Source: Verrucomicrobiota bacterium (GTDB lineage Bacteria > Verrucomicrobiota > Kiritimatiellia > Kiritimatiellales > Tichowtungiaceae). From it: 42,186 bases of DNA. Below are positions 1-7,952 of the stretch, one piece after another. The stretch is taken from positions 1 to 42,186 of the forward strand of contig JASKKX010000007.1 in NCBI GenBank assembly GCA_030153935.1, read 5' to 3'. The position numbers were made by a program, and so were the translations under genes. The notes beneath the pieces are model-generated. The model had not been told where the DNA came from and made no database searches. It worked only from the letters and a program-made list of their open reading frames with translations. How positions within the stretch are numbered: the stretch's first letter is position 1; each line of letters begins with the position of its first letter.

Positions 1-1
1 G

Positions 2-439
2 CTGCAGGAAGCCCAGGCCGCCCAGCTCGGCCACGAACAGTTCCTTGAACTGCTCATACAGGACGAACTCGCTCTGCGCACCGACCGTAAAACCGCCCGC
101 GCCCTCAAAGCGGCCCGATTCGTCAACCTGAAGCCGCTTGACCGCTTCGACTGGCAGTTCAACCCCAATATCGATCGTCGGCAGATCCTCGAACTGGCCA
201 CCTGTGCGTTCATTCGTCAGCATACCGACCTGCTCATGATCGGCCCGCCGGGCACCGGCAAAACCCACCTGGCTCAAGCCCTGGGTTACGAAGCGATCAA
301 ACGCGGCCACACCGTGCGCTACATCTCCATCTTTGAGCTGGTCCGCGAACTCATGGACGAAGACGCACTCGCCTCGGGCCGGTTGATGAGCAAATACCTC
401 AAGCCCGACCTGCTCATCATTGATGACATGGGGCTCAAA
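2..439 (+). pseudogene. istB: IS21-family helper ATPase IstB, fragment
   Basis: This is an AAA+ ATPase of the IstB/DnaC type, which assists the IstA transposase of IS21 elements. The reading frame is already open at the window edge, so the true start lies upstream. The N-terminal IstB helical part is followed by a Walker A motif GPPGTGKTH (encoded near 241-267) and a Walker B stretch LLIIDDMG (near 410-433). Homology stops right after the GLK that follows Walker B. The next base, 440, is the first base of the inverted repeat of the downstream IS4-type element. The frame then runs into IS sequence and stops at 458-460, so about the last third of IstB is missing. The missing part does not reappear after the IS (beyond 1979), so the insertion was accompanied or followed by a deletion. 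The family call is firm; function is surely lost. Confidence 0.85.
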
Positions 440-452
440 CATCGGTGTCCGG
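440..452 (+). repeat. Left terminal inverted repeat of the IS4-type element
   Basis: Thirteen bases, exactly complementary to 1967-1979. It marks the point where istB homology stops. Confidence 0.9.
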
Positions 453-708
453 GAAATTGATCTGTCTGTGTATGAAAATGTGGCTCATATGCGCCCATAT
501 TGCCCGATATCTCGCTAAAGCGGCTGGTTTTCGTTTCTGCCCATCCCTCCACATGTGCATCGTGAAGCAATGAATCCATTTATATAATGTCTTTAAAAGA
601 GCGGTCGTCTTTAAAAGAATAAAGCATAATCCCTCCTGTTATTTCCGTGACGCCAGTTCCGCAACCTGTTACCATAGAAAAGGATGTGAAACAAAAAAGG
701 AGGACGCC

Positions 709-1959
709 GTGCTCGAAAAAACCCTGATGGATATTTTATCGCAAAGACTGGCCGAGGCTGCGCAACGTGTGCGCGGCAAGCGGAGTAACGCAAGCCTGTC
801 TGATTTAGATTTTGCTTTGGCCGGCATTTGCAGGGTCTTGTCAAAATCCCGCTCCGGTCGCGAATGGCTCCAGTGCGATACACTCTTCGGGATCTGCCGA
901 AGCACCTTCTTCGACGCGCTTCAATCCACCCGCAGGCGCGACGTGATGGATCATCTGGCCCGACGCTTTACCGCCGATCTGACCGAAATCATAAAAGCGG
1001 ACGGAATCGATTTCCTCGCGGATATACCCAAGCTCGCAGACGTAGAGGTTCTTGCCGTTGACGGCCATGAAATCGAGCACCCGCAACATGCCAATAAAAA
1101 CAAAAAAGGGAGCTTCACGACCATGGCCATGATCTACCCAATGGATTTGCACACCGGCTTCTCCCTTCCCTTTGCCCGGGCAGGAAAGGATGGGCTCAAG
1201 GCGCACGAGTGGCCGGAGTTTAAACGCAAGCTTGCTGCTCAGATTAAAGAGCGTAAGCGCCATACCCCCTTGTTCTACGTGCTCGACCGCGCCTATATCG
1301 ATACCTCTTTTTGGGATGCCATGCGAAAAAAGAACGTCTTCATGGTTTCGCGCTTCAAGGAAAATATGAAGCCGGTGGTGAAAGAGCCGGTTCCTTTTGA
1401 TCGAACCGATCCGCGTAACAAAGGAGTTTCAGGGTGCTTCCTCATCAGCTTTGAAAGCGGCGGAACGGCCTATCTGATTGAATACATCGATCCTGAAACC
1501 CGGACGGAGTACAAGTTCATTACGACCTCCGCCCAGCTGCAGCCCGGGGAAATCGCCTGGCTGTACTTCTGCCGCTGGCGGATCGAAAAAACCTTTGACA
1601 CCTTTGAAAGCGATCTGGAGGAGAACAAAGCGTGGGCTACCGGAAATACCGCCCAGCTCCAGCAGGCCTGTTTCATCTGCATGGCCGGAAACTTCCTGCG
1701 CTATATTGAGCAAATACTCGACCGGCACCATGGTCTTCGGGATGAGAAAGTCATTGAGAAGTATCGTCGGCAGCTTGGGAAAAGAGATGTCACCGCACAA
1801 AAGAAAGGCCGCAGCCTCTCTTCAGTCATGGATGCGGGGCGACGGATGGCAAAACTTTCGCTGCAATATATTCGCTGCTTCCGAAAACATTTTTTCGGGA
1901 AATCACCGCCACAGGTCTACCTGCCGGAATTTGGTGCGGCACTCCGGTCGTACCTGTAA
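709..1959 (+). CDS. IS4-family DDE transposase
   Basis: Cut-and-paste transposase of 416 aa with an RNase H-like catalytic fold. The acidic triad can be placed: Asp118 in LAVDGHE, Asp193 in VLDRAY and Glu293 in YFCRWRIE. The last matches the IS4 signature Y-x2-R-x3-E (Tyr286, Arg289, Glu293). The usual Lys six residues later is not conserved; the position is Glu300. The start is GTG at 709, chosen because AAAAGGAGG lies just upstream at good spacing. The gene is full length and uninterrupted, so the element may still be active. The IS4 assignment is firm; the subgroup is not determined. Confidence 0.9.
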   Translation: MLEKTLMDILSQRLAEAAQRVRGKRSNASLSDLDFALAGICRVLSKSRSGREWLQCDTLFGICRSTFFDALQSTRRRDVMDHLARRFTADLTEIIKADGIDFLADIPKLADVEVLAVDGHEIEHPQHANKNKKGSFTTMAMIYPMDLHTGFSLPFARAGKDGLKAHEWPEFKRKLAAQIKERKRHTPLFYVLDRAYIDTSFWDAMRKKNVFMVSRFKENMKPVVKEPVPFDRTDPRNKGVSGCFLISFESGGTAYLIEYIDPETRTEYKFITTSAQLQPGEIAWLYFCRWRIEKTFDTFESDLEENKAWATGNTAQLQQACFICMAGNFLRYIEQILDRHHGLRDEKVIEKYRRQLGKRDVTAQKKGRSLSSVMDAGRRMAKLSLQYIRCFRKHFFGKSPPQVYLPEFGAALRSYL

Positions 1960-1966
1960 TGAACTG

Positions 1967-1979
1967 CCGGACACCGATG
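1967..1979 (-). repeat. Right terminal inverted repeat of the IS4-type element
   Basis: Complement of 440-452, seven bases after the transposase stop codon. Confidence 0.9.
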
Positions 1980-2183
1980 ATAAAATAGTATTTCCTTTCC
2001 CGTTTGTTTGTCAAATAATACTTTTATTTATCGGGTTTATCGCTAACATTTTGCAATTAATTTCAGGATATTGAGTCGGACCTGCTGTTCTCGGAAAAGT
2101 CGTAACTTTCTGATGACTTTTTCTTATGAGCATTCGATGCGTCACCTCATGAAAAAAATTAATCCTGCCACGTCTTGAATTGT

Positions 2184-3060
2184 TCAAATGTCTCTCCAGC
2201 AAAATCTGAGGGTTAGTTCCGGCTCCGGAAGCTCGCTCATGGTGCGAAACAGAACAATTTCAAGCACGTCGCAGCTCCGAAAGCCGAAGGCTTTTGCAGC
2301 CATCCTGCTTGAGCTGCCTGACTTCATCACTTCATCGATCCGAACCGTGATTCATGCCCTGTTCAGGTGCTGGACAATGTGATAGCGGTCGGGCACGTGC
2401 AACGCCTGCGGAGCCTTCTTGCCGATCACCTTGAGACAGGCCTTCCACATGTCGGAACAGACCAACTTCAGCCGACTGCACCGTTCCCTGCCAAACTCCC
2501 GAAAGGCCGTCAGAAGTGTTTTTGCGGTGCGGTCCCGCCCGATAAACAGCAGTCGGCGCATGCCCGCATCAATCTGATAAACCACGGTCAGGTATTGATG
2601 TCCTTTTCCATATTGGATTTCGCCCCCTCCAACCGCTTCGATGAGGCCATCAAGTCGGCGGCGTGCCGGTGTCCGTAAAGCCACGATGGCCTTCACCGAC
2701 CGAAACACCGTGTCCCGGCTTGTGCAGAACGCTTCAGCGGTTTCCTTCCAGGAAGGCTTCCGGGCCCGGCGGACAAGGAACAGATGGAAGGTTTTCGTGG
2801 TATGAGATTTCCCATCGGTCCACGGGATTTTTTCAACTTTCACTCCGCATTCCGGACAGTCGACCCGGCGTTCTTCAAGCCGGTCGGAGAGGCTGCGAGG
2901 GTTTCCGCATCCGGAACAATCGGTTTTGCCGCTCTTCCCTGGCCGGATCCTTGCCATCGGCATAGAGCCTCGCTTGCGCAATTCCAATCGGCAGTCGACA
3001 TAGATAGAGCCTGTCCCGCTTGAGCAGTTTCTTAAAATCCCCGGCCAAGGATGAATCCAT
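2184..3060 (-). pseudogene. ISL3-family transposase, decayed
   Basis: Remnant of an ISL3 DDE transposase read leftwards from an ATG near 3060. The N-terminal piece (DSSLAGDFKKLL...) is in one frame. From about 2900 the frame shifts to the conserved zinc-finger and DDE parts (CPECGVKVEKIPW, SWKETAEAF, EIQYGKGHQYLTVVYQID, VCSDMWKACLKVI). There is a deletion between LEERR and RVDC, and the catalytic Asp of the usual GVDEIQYGKGH block is Gly (GGGEIQ). A large internal deletion then joins DRYHIVQHLNRA to the family's C-terminus (KAFGFRSCDVLEI... to the stop at 2184-2186). A TGA at the junction interrupts the frame. At least four separate lesions make it non-functional. It runs head to head into the IS1634 remnant on the other strand. 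Confidence 0.8.
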
Positions 3061-3615
3061 TGCCGCCAAAGACACGCTGTATCGCTGTCTGGATAAGCTT
3101 TGCGAGCATAAAACCGACTGGTCCTCTTTTCTGAAGGAGCGCTGGAGCGAGTTGTTCGATGCATCGTACGATGTGCTGCTCTACAATTTAATCAGCACGT
3201 ACTTCGAGTGCGATATGGCTGAAGAGACCGACGGCCTGCGCCGCTTCGGCTACAGTCGCGACAAACGATCCGACCGCGTACAGGTGGTGGTTGCGCTGAT
3301 CATCACACCCGAAAGCTTCCCGGTCACCTGCGAGGGGGGATGTCCGGCAACACGTCGGATCAAACAACCCTGCCGGAGTTCCTGCGCAAAGTGGACATCA
3401 CCGTTCCCGGGGAAGACGAACCCATTCATGCCGAAACCTTCACGTTCGGCCTCAACCGCAAAAAGTTTTGCAAAGCGCGCCGAGGCGAAGGAACCTACGA
3501 CGAACGCAATCTGATCCTGCCGCGCTACACGCAGCCGGAGAAAGAACTTCAGCTGCTGTTGCATCAGCTCAACCTGAGGCGTCCCGTCAACCGCCCCCTC
3601 GACGGGAAGAGCTGA
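3061..3615 (+). pseudogene. IS1634-family transposase, decayed fragment
   Basis: The 5' part reads LYRCLDKL...LKERWSELFDASYDVLLYNLISTYFECD and RRFGYSRDKRSDRVQVVVALIITPESFP, the conserved first catalytic block of IS1634 transposases. Near 3330 the frame shifts. The next frame continues with SGNTSDQTTLPEFLRKVD, then jumps (internal deletion) to FGLNRKKFCKARRGEGTY and the C-terminal PRYTQPEKELQLLLHQLNL before the stop at 3613-3615. The N-terminus and the second catalytic part are missing. Its left edge coincides with the first codon of the ISL3 remnant on the other strand, so the two were joined by insertion or deletion. Confidence 0.75.
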
Positions 3616-3694
3616 AAAAGAAATGCAGTGAAGACCTTTGAGGTAAAATCGAAGAAAAAAGGCGGTTCAACCCGCGAACAGCGAAAGACGGGTT

Positions 3695-3776
3695 ATCACC
3701 TCGCCCGTGTGCGGACACTGTGGAAAAATCCAAATCGAGGCCGCCGGAGAAAACCCGCCTTTTGGGGACAGGCTCT
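3695..3776 (+). repeat. Dispersed IS-end-like repeat, copy A
   Basis: About 82 bp nearly identical, apart from a 6-bp gap, to the complement of 29979-30068. Both share ATCACCTCGCCCG, then GGACACTG, then GAGGCCGCCGGAGAAAACC, and end in GGGGACAGGCTCT. A third, shorter match is the complement of 37637-37673, where it lies at the edge of a transposase remnant. I therefore read copy A as a solo insertion-sequence end. The stretch between the IS1634 remnant and lplA (3616-3837) holds no other recognisable feature. Confidence 0.7.
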
Positions 3777-3837
3777 GCGATATTTTGGTATCAGACCGAA
3801 CGAAGAAGATTGCCGGATGAAAAACACGATTAGCGGG

Positions 3838-4674
3838 TCAAGTCTGATCGGCTTTCAGCCACTCTGAAAAACAGGGAACACCTTCAAGATTTGTGATGCG
3901 GCCGTTTTCCACCTGAAGAGCTCTGCCGGAGATCGTCACCCGAAAGCGCGGAGTGCGGTCGAGCTTCCAATCCCTGGACGAAATTTTCCCGATGATGGGA
4001 AAAAGCGCTCCCTCGGGAATGCTGTTGTCGTCCCAATGCTCCACACCTTCATCGTCGTCGTACATTTCCCGAAACGTTTCGATTAGCGCGGCGGAAAGTG
4101 TGTCAATTGTTAAGCCGGGTGCAGTATCCGCCAGATTCATCACCTGTGCAGGAACAGAAGCAATGGCTTTGGTTTCGATTGTGTCGAACTCGGGGCCCAG
4201 ATAACGTCCAAGTCGGTTGAGGTCGCTGCTGACCAGCAGTGTGCCGTGATGCAGGACATGCTGCCTGCGGAAACAAAAGGCCTGTCCGGAAAATTTATTC
4301 CCATTCACCGCCAAAGAGTTTTTCCGAACTCTGGAACCCTGAATGCCGAATTTTTCCAGGGTTCGGAAAATCAACTCGTATTGCTTTTCCTCACGATATT
4401 GCGTGCGCGGAACAATCACTCCTATGTTGAGGTTGCCCTCATCATGATAAACTGCACCGCCGCCGGAAATGCGCCGCGCCAGCGGAACACGTTCTTTTTC
4501 CATCAGTGACAGGCGGCATTCGCGCCATGGATTCTGATTTTTGCCGATCACAACACAGGGTGAATCCACATAAAGAAACAGAATCGAGGTGTGATTTCCC
4601 GCATGGTCGAGCAGCCACTCTTCAAGTGCGAGGTTGCGGTACACATCGCCTTTTGCTGTAGAGACAACCAGCAC
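3838..4674 (-). CDS. lplA: Lipoate--protein ligase (LplA family)
   Basis: Attaches lipoate (via lipoyl-AMP) to lysines of E2 and GcvH proteins in the cytoplasm. The 278-aa protein shows the family motifs: LALEEWLL near the N-terminus, VVIGKNQNPW, then the binding motif RRISGGGAVYHDEGNLN (about residues 67-83), NGNKFSGQAF and HHGTLLVSSDL. The start is GTG at 4674, one base after the stop of the alcohol dehydrogenase gene (TGA-C-GTG), so translation is probably coupled. It is the last gene of a three-gene minus-strand operon. The C-terminal accessory part is present but short. The codons for about FPIIGK...DWKL coincide with a paired palindromic repeat (3964-4004) that recurs elsewhere in the window. 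Ligase versus octanoyl-transferase activity cannot be decided from sequence. Confidence 0.85.
   Translation of the reverse strand: MLVVSTAKGDVYRNLALEEWLLDHAGNHTSILFLYVDSPCVVIGKNQNPWRECRLSLMEKERVPLARRISGGGAVYHDEGNLNIGVIVPRTQYREEKQYELIFRTLEKFGIQGSRVRKNSLAVNGNKFSGQAFCFRRQHVLHHGTLLVSSDLNRLGRYLGPEFDTIETKAIASVPAQVMNLADTAPGLTIDTLSAALIETFREMYDDDEGVEHWDDNSIPEGALFPIIGKISSRDWKLDRTPRFRVTISGRALQVENGRITNLEGVPCFSEWLKADQT
3964..4004. repeat. Paired palindromic repeat inside lplA
   Basis: Two imperfect palindromes about 22 bp apart centre to centre: TTCCAATCCCTGGA and TTTTCCCGATGATGGGAAAA. Read on the minus strand, the pair aligns closely with the intergenic pair at 32924-32967. It is counted as a member of the TTCCAA/TTGGAA family. 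Confidence 0.6.
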
Positions 4675-4675
4675 G

Positions 4676-5833
4676 TCAGGCCGACTCCTGGAGAATTCTC
4701 ATCAACTCCTGGTCGGTCAGTTCGACCGGGTTGCCTTTCATACTGCTGGCGTTCTGAGATTTTTCAACCAGTTCCCGGAAGTCCTTTTCGGTCACGCCGA
4801 GTCCGCTAAGCGGCGGCACCTGCAGGTCACGGCAAAGTCCGCTAAGCCATTCAATGCCCTCTTCCGCAGACGACCCGCCGGTGAGCCGGGCAAATTCTGT
4901 CAGCCGGTTGAGCGAATATGACTCCGGGGCACGCTCCCGAAGAGCCATCAAATTGATTTTCATGACGTGCGGCAGCAATGCGGCGCAAACGATGCCGTGC
5001 GGCGCCGCAAACATTCCGCCGAGCGGTCCGGCAAATCCATGAACCGCACCCAGCCCTGCATTAGCCAGCGCCAGTCCGCCGAAAAGGCTCGCCAGCGCCA
5101 TCTCTTCACGCGCTTTGATATCCGATCCGTTTTCAAACGCCCGGCGCAACGCGCGCACGGCCCGCGGCAGGCCTTCCCGGCAGAAGCCGTCGGTCAGCGG
5201 ATTGGCTTTTTTCGAAATGAATGCTTCAAGCAGCTGGGTCAGCGCATCGAGCCCGGTCGATGCGGTGACAGCGGGGGGCATGGAAAGCATGTTTTCCGGG
5301 TCGATTATGGCAAGATCAGGGATCATTAAAGGATTGCGCATACTGACTTTCACGCGGTGTTCCGGCGAAGCCAGCACCGCGTTTTTCGTCACCTCAGCAC
5401 CGGTTCCTGCAGTTGTCGGAATTGCAATGGAGGGTGCCGGTCGTTCTGTCAGCGATCGGCCTTTGCCGATCACTTCGAGGTAATCCAGCGGATCGCCGGG
5501 ATTCGTCATCAGTGCAGCGGCGGCTTTGGCGAGATCAATCACACTGCCGCCGCCGAAACCGATAACCAGATCACAGTCTGTTTCGCGGGCACATTGCGCC
5601 GCCTGGCGGGCCGTTTCAACCGATGGCTCGCCGGAAACAGGGAACGGTTTGCTGTCCACCCCTTCTTTACTGAGTGCATCGAGCAATGGACGGGCGCGCT
5701 CCACATGGCGCCCCGTCACAACGAGAGCGCTGCGACCGAATCCGGCGGCGGCCGGAGCCGCTTGCGCCAGTTTTCCGCAACCGAAAACAATCCGACCGGC
5801 AGTGGCAAATTCAAAAGTCATGAGCATCTCCAT
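4676..5833 (-). CDS. Iron-type (group III) alcohol dehydrogenase
   Basis: NAD(P)-dependent dehydrogenase of the iron-activated family, 385 aa, the usual length. The N-terminal nucleotide-binding half shows the family's [15 protein letters not shown] block. The C-terminal metal domain carries [17 protein letters not shown], supplying two of the metal-binding histidines. The Asp of the DALTQ block is present, but the residue four after it, His in the classical enzymes (DxxxH), is Gln here. This variant occurs in some family members, so I would not call it dead. The first codon at 5833 overlaps the end of the ABM gene by 16 bp; a second ATG at 5821 is possible. Substrate unknown: a short-chain aldehyde or alcohol is likely. 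Confidence 0.88.
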   Translation of the reverse strand: MEMLMTFEFATAGRIVFGCGKLAQAAPAAAGFGRSALVVTGRHVERARPLLDALSKEGVDSKPFPVSGEPSVETARQAAQCARETDCDLVIGFGGGSVIDLAKAAAALMTNPGDPLDYLEVIGKGRSLTERPAPSIAIPTTAGTGAEVTKNAVLASPEHRVKVSMRNPLMIPDLAIIDPENMLSMPPAVTASTGLDALTQLLEAFISKKANPLTDGFCREGLPRAVRALRRAFENGSDIKAREEMALASLFGGLALANAGLGAVHGFAGPLGGMFAAPHGIVCAALLPHVMKINLMALRERAPESYSLNRLTEFARLTGGSSAEEGIEWLSGLCRDLQVPPLSGLGVTEKDFRELVEKSQNASSMKGNPVELTDQELMRILQESA

Positions 5834-6132
5834 TCGGCTTCATCAGGGTAAAGCGTTGTATATTTTATACTGCTGCGCGGGACGGCCATCATATCAGCGA
5901 CCGTGTCCCGCCAGCGGGCGTAGTGAGCGGTTTCTTTATGCCGCAGTGCCGCTTCTTCATCGCGATAGATTTCCACCAGCATAAAACGGGTCGGGTCATC
6001 CTGCTGCTGAACAAAATCAAACCGTGCAATTCCCGCTTCTTTGAGACTGTTTTCCGCATTCATCCGAGTCGCTTCAATAAATGGTTCTACACACTCCGGC
6101 TTCACTTGAATCGCTACATGAACCGCCAACAT
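5818..6132 (-). CDS. ABM-domain protein (putative quinol monooxygenase)
   Basis: Small protein of 104 aa with the antibiotic-biosynthesis-monooxygenase ferredoxin-like fold: [18 protein letters not shown] at the start, then [38 protein letters not shown], the typical core that ends in the conserved HxxxxHY-type segment. Relatives include YgiN and LsrG. The start is ATG 6132, because homology begins there and GAAAGGGGGT lies just upstream. It is the first gene of the operon with the iron alcohol dehydrogenase and lipoate ligase. The 120-bp gap to the divergent guaB gene must hold both promoters. Function in this operon is unknown; detoxification of a reactive carbonyl or quinol is a guess. Confidence 0.8.
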   Translation of the reverse strand: MLAVHVAIQVKPECVEPFIEATRMNAENSLKEAGIARFDFVQQQDDPTRFMLVEIYRDEEAALRHKETAHYARWRDTVADMMAVPRSSIKYTTLYPDEAEWRCS

Positions 6133-6252
6133 AAAGTACCCCCTTTCGATTTTGTACAGATTACCGGAGTTCCCCGGTCGATGAGAAGAATAAAACAGGA
6201 TTGACTCCATCCGTCGCAGTCCCCAATCTGTATCGGCAAAAGGACACATTCC

Positions 6253-7743
6253 ATGAGCCACAATAAATATCTCGATAAATTCATGAGTACCTTTCCTTTT
6301 GAAGGACTCACCTTTGACGACGTCTCTCTGATTACCCAGTATGCCGACTTTCTACCTGGTGATACGGATGTTGCCAGCCGCCTCACGACAAATATCAAAC
6401 TGAATATTCCCTTCCTGAGCGCTGCGATGGACACCGTCACGGAAGCGGACATGGCTATTGCCATGGCTCTGCACGGAGGAATCGGCATTATTCATAAAAA
6501 CCTCGATCCGAAACGGCAGGCCGACGACGTTGATCACGTGAAGCATTATCTTAACGGGCTGATCAGTAAACCGATCACCTTTAACGTCAACCAGACGATC
6601 GCACAGATTCAGGCACATCGTGCGAAAAAGGGATATACGTTCAGCGGATTTCCTATTCTTGATGATCAGGGTGCGCTCGTCGGCATTCTGACGTCGAAAG
6701 ACATTAAGTTTGTGCGGAATCCGGATGCCCGTGCCGAAGAGATCATGACCCGGGAGGTCATCACCGCGGATGAGACAACGGATCTGCAGCAGGCTTACGA
6801 AATCATGCAGCAGAATAAAATCGGCAAACTGCCGCTCGTAAAAAACGGAAAGCTCATCGGGCTTTACAGTTATACGGATGTCACCGATCTTGTTGAAAAT
6901 GCCCAGCCTCTCTACAACCGGGATGAACAGTACCGGCTCCGCGCCGGTGCCGCCATCGGCCCGGGTGATTACGTCCGGGCGGAAGCCCTGGCTGCTGCCG
7001 AAGTTGACGTACTGGTTGTTGATACAGCCCACGGCCACAGTCAGGGGGTCATCAAAATGATTGCATGGGTTAAGAAGAATTTCCCCCATATTGATGTTAT
7101 TGCAGGCAATATCGCCACAGCCGAAGCCGCCATCGCCCTGCGCGATGCGGGCGCTGACGCCGTTAAGGTCGGAATCGGTCCGGGGTCTATCTGCACCACC
7201 CGGGTTGTTACCGGTGTCGGCATTCCGCAGATCAGCGCCATCTATCACTGCGCCTCCGCATTGGAAGGCTCTATTCCGGTCATCGCCGACGGCGGCGTCC
7301 GCCACTCCGGCGATATTGCCAAAGCGCTCGTCGCCGGCGCCTCCAGTGTGATGATGGGTTCAGTACTCGCGGGCACCGACGAAAGTCCCGGAGAAAAGAT
7401 ACTTTATGAAGGCCGGCAGTTTGTCGTTTACCGCGGAATGGGCAGCCTTGATGCGATGAAATCGCGCGAGGGTTCCCGTCAGCGGTACGGCCTGAAAGAC
7501 GGCGCGGAAGATGATTTGGTCCCGCAGGGAATTGAAGGCGTTGTGCCATACGCCGGGGAAGTCGGCAAGGTGCTGAAACAGTACAGCGGCGGCCTGCAGG
7601 CCAGTCTCGGATACTGCGGATGCCGTACAGTTCCTGAACTGCAGCAAAGAGGATGCTTTGTGCGGGTTTCACACGCCGGCACCCTTGAAGCCCATGCACA
7701 CGATATCAAGATCACGAAAGAGGCTCCCAATTACCGAGGCTGA
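6253..7743 (+). CDS. guaB: IMP dehydrogenase
   Basis: Catalyses NAD-dependent oxidation of IMP to XMP, the first committed step of GMP synthesis. The 496 aa have the standard layout: TIM barrel start LTFDDVSLI (residues 19-27), two CBS domains inserted at about 105-220, then VVDTAHGHS and the catalytic loop GPGSICTTR with Cys314. The C-terminal flap [10 protein letters not shown] and the RQRYG segment are present. The start is ATG 6253, with an AAAGGA upstream; homology of most family members begins a few residues later, so ATG 6283 is an alternative. The stop overlaps the ATG of the following lipoprotein gene (TGATG), so the two are probably translated together. Confidence 0.96.
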   Translation: MSHNKYLDKFMSTFPFEGLTFDDVSLITQYADFLPGDTDVASRLTTNIKLNIPFLSAAMDTVTEADMAIAMALHGGIGIIHKNLDPKRQADDVDHVKHYLNGLISKPITFNVNQTIAQIQAHRAKKGYTFSGFPILDDQGALVGILTSKDIKFVRNPDARAEEIMTREVITADETTDLQQAYEIMQQNKIGKLPLVKNGKLIGLYSYTDVTDLVENAQPLYNRDEQYRLRAGAAIGPGDYVRAEALAAAEVDVLVVDTAHGHSQGVIKMIAWVKKNFPHIDVIAGNIATAEAAIALRDAGADAVKVGIGPGSICTTRVVTGVGIPQISAIYHCASALEGSIPVIADGGVRHSGDIAKALVAGASSVMMGSVLAGTDESPGEKILYEGRQFVVYRGMGSLDAMKSREGSRQRYGLKDGAEDDLVPQGIEGVVPYAGEVGKVLKQYSGGLQASLGYCGCRTVPELQQRGCFVRVSHAGTLEAHAHDIKITKEAPNYRG

Positions 7744-7952
7744 TGCTAATGATAAAACCATTATTTTTATTTTTGATTTTAACCGCCCTGATTTCAGGAT
7801 GCGAAACCGCAAAAATGGTCGTCGTGCCGGTTGATGCCGCTGGACAGGGAGATGAAATGACCGGAAAAACTGCAGTTGGTGCAGTAGAACTGACTTTCCC
7901 GTCCAAAGAAAAAGAAGAAGAAAAACCGGAACCTGAACCTGTTGCTGAATGA
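7743..7952 (+). CDS. Small predicted lipoprotein, unknown function
   Basis: A 69-aa protein that I do not recognise. It has a lysine-tagged hydrophobic signal segment (IKPLFLFLILTALIS) and a good lipobox, LISG followed by Cys. The mature part would be only about 50 aa: ETAKMVVVPVD, then a Lys/Glu-rich tail ending PEPEPVAE, a low-complexity stretch that looks disordered or extended. Its reality is supported by overlaps at both ends: its ATG overlaps the guaB stop (TGATG) and its stop overlaps the nadE start (ATGA). It is therefore likely a coupled member of the guaB-nadE operon, though a role in nucleotide metabolism is not implied. The strand and frame are sure; the function is open. Confidence 0.75.
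   Translation: MLMIKPLFLFLILTALISGCETAKMVVVPVDAAGQGDEMTGKTAVGAVELTFPSKEKEEEKPEPEPVAE

Larger units (their letters stand above)
440..1979 (+). mobile_element. Intact IS4-family insertion sequence, about 1.54 kb
   Basis: The ends are a perfect 13-bp inverted repeat: CATCGGTGTCCGG at 440-452 and its complement at 1967-1979. One transposase gene (709-1959) fills most of the element and ends 7 bp before the right repeat. The 250-bp left subterminal stretch (453-708) carries no gene. I see no target-site duplication: the left flank ends ...CTCAAA and the right flank begins ATAAAA. Together with the loss of the 3' part of istB, this suggests an adjacent deletion or recombination between copies. The element looks young because its gene is intact, unlike the decayed elements next to it. 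Confidence 0.85.

Noticed and set aside
430-1990. Target-site duplication around the IS4-type element
   Set aside because: The flanking bases CTCAAA and ATAAAA do not match.
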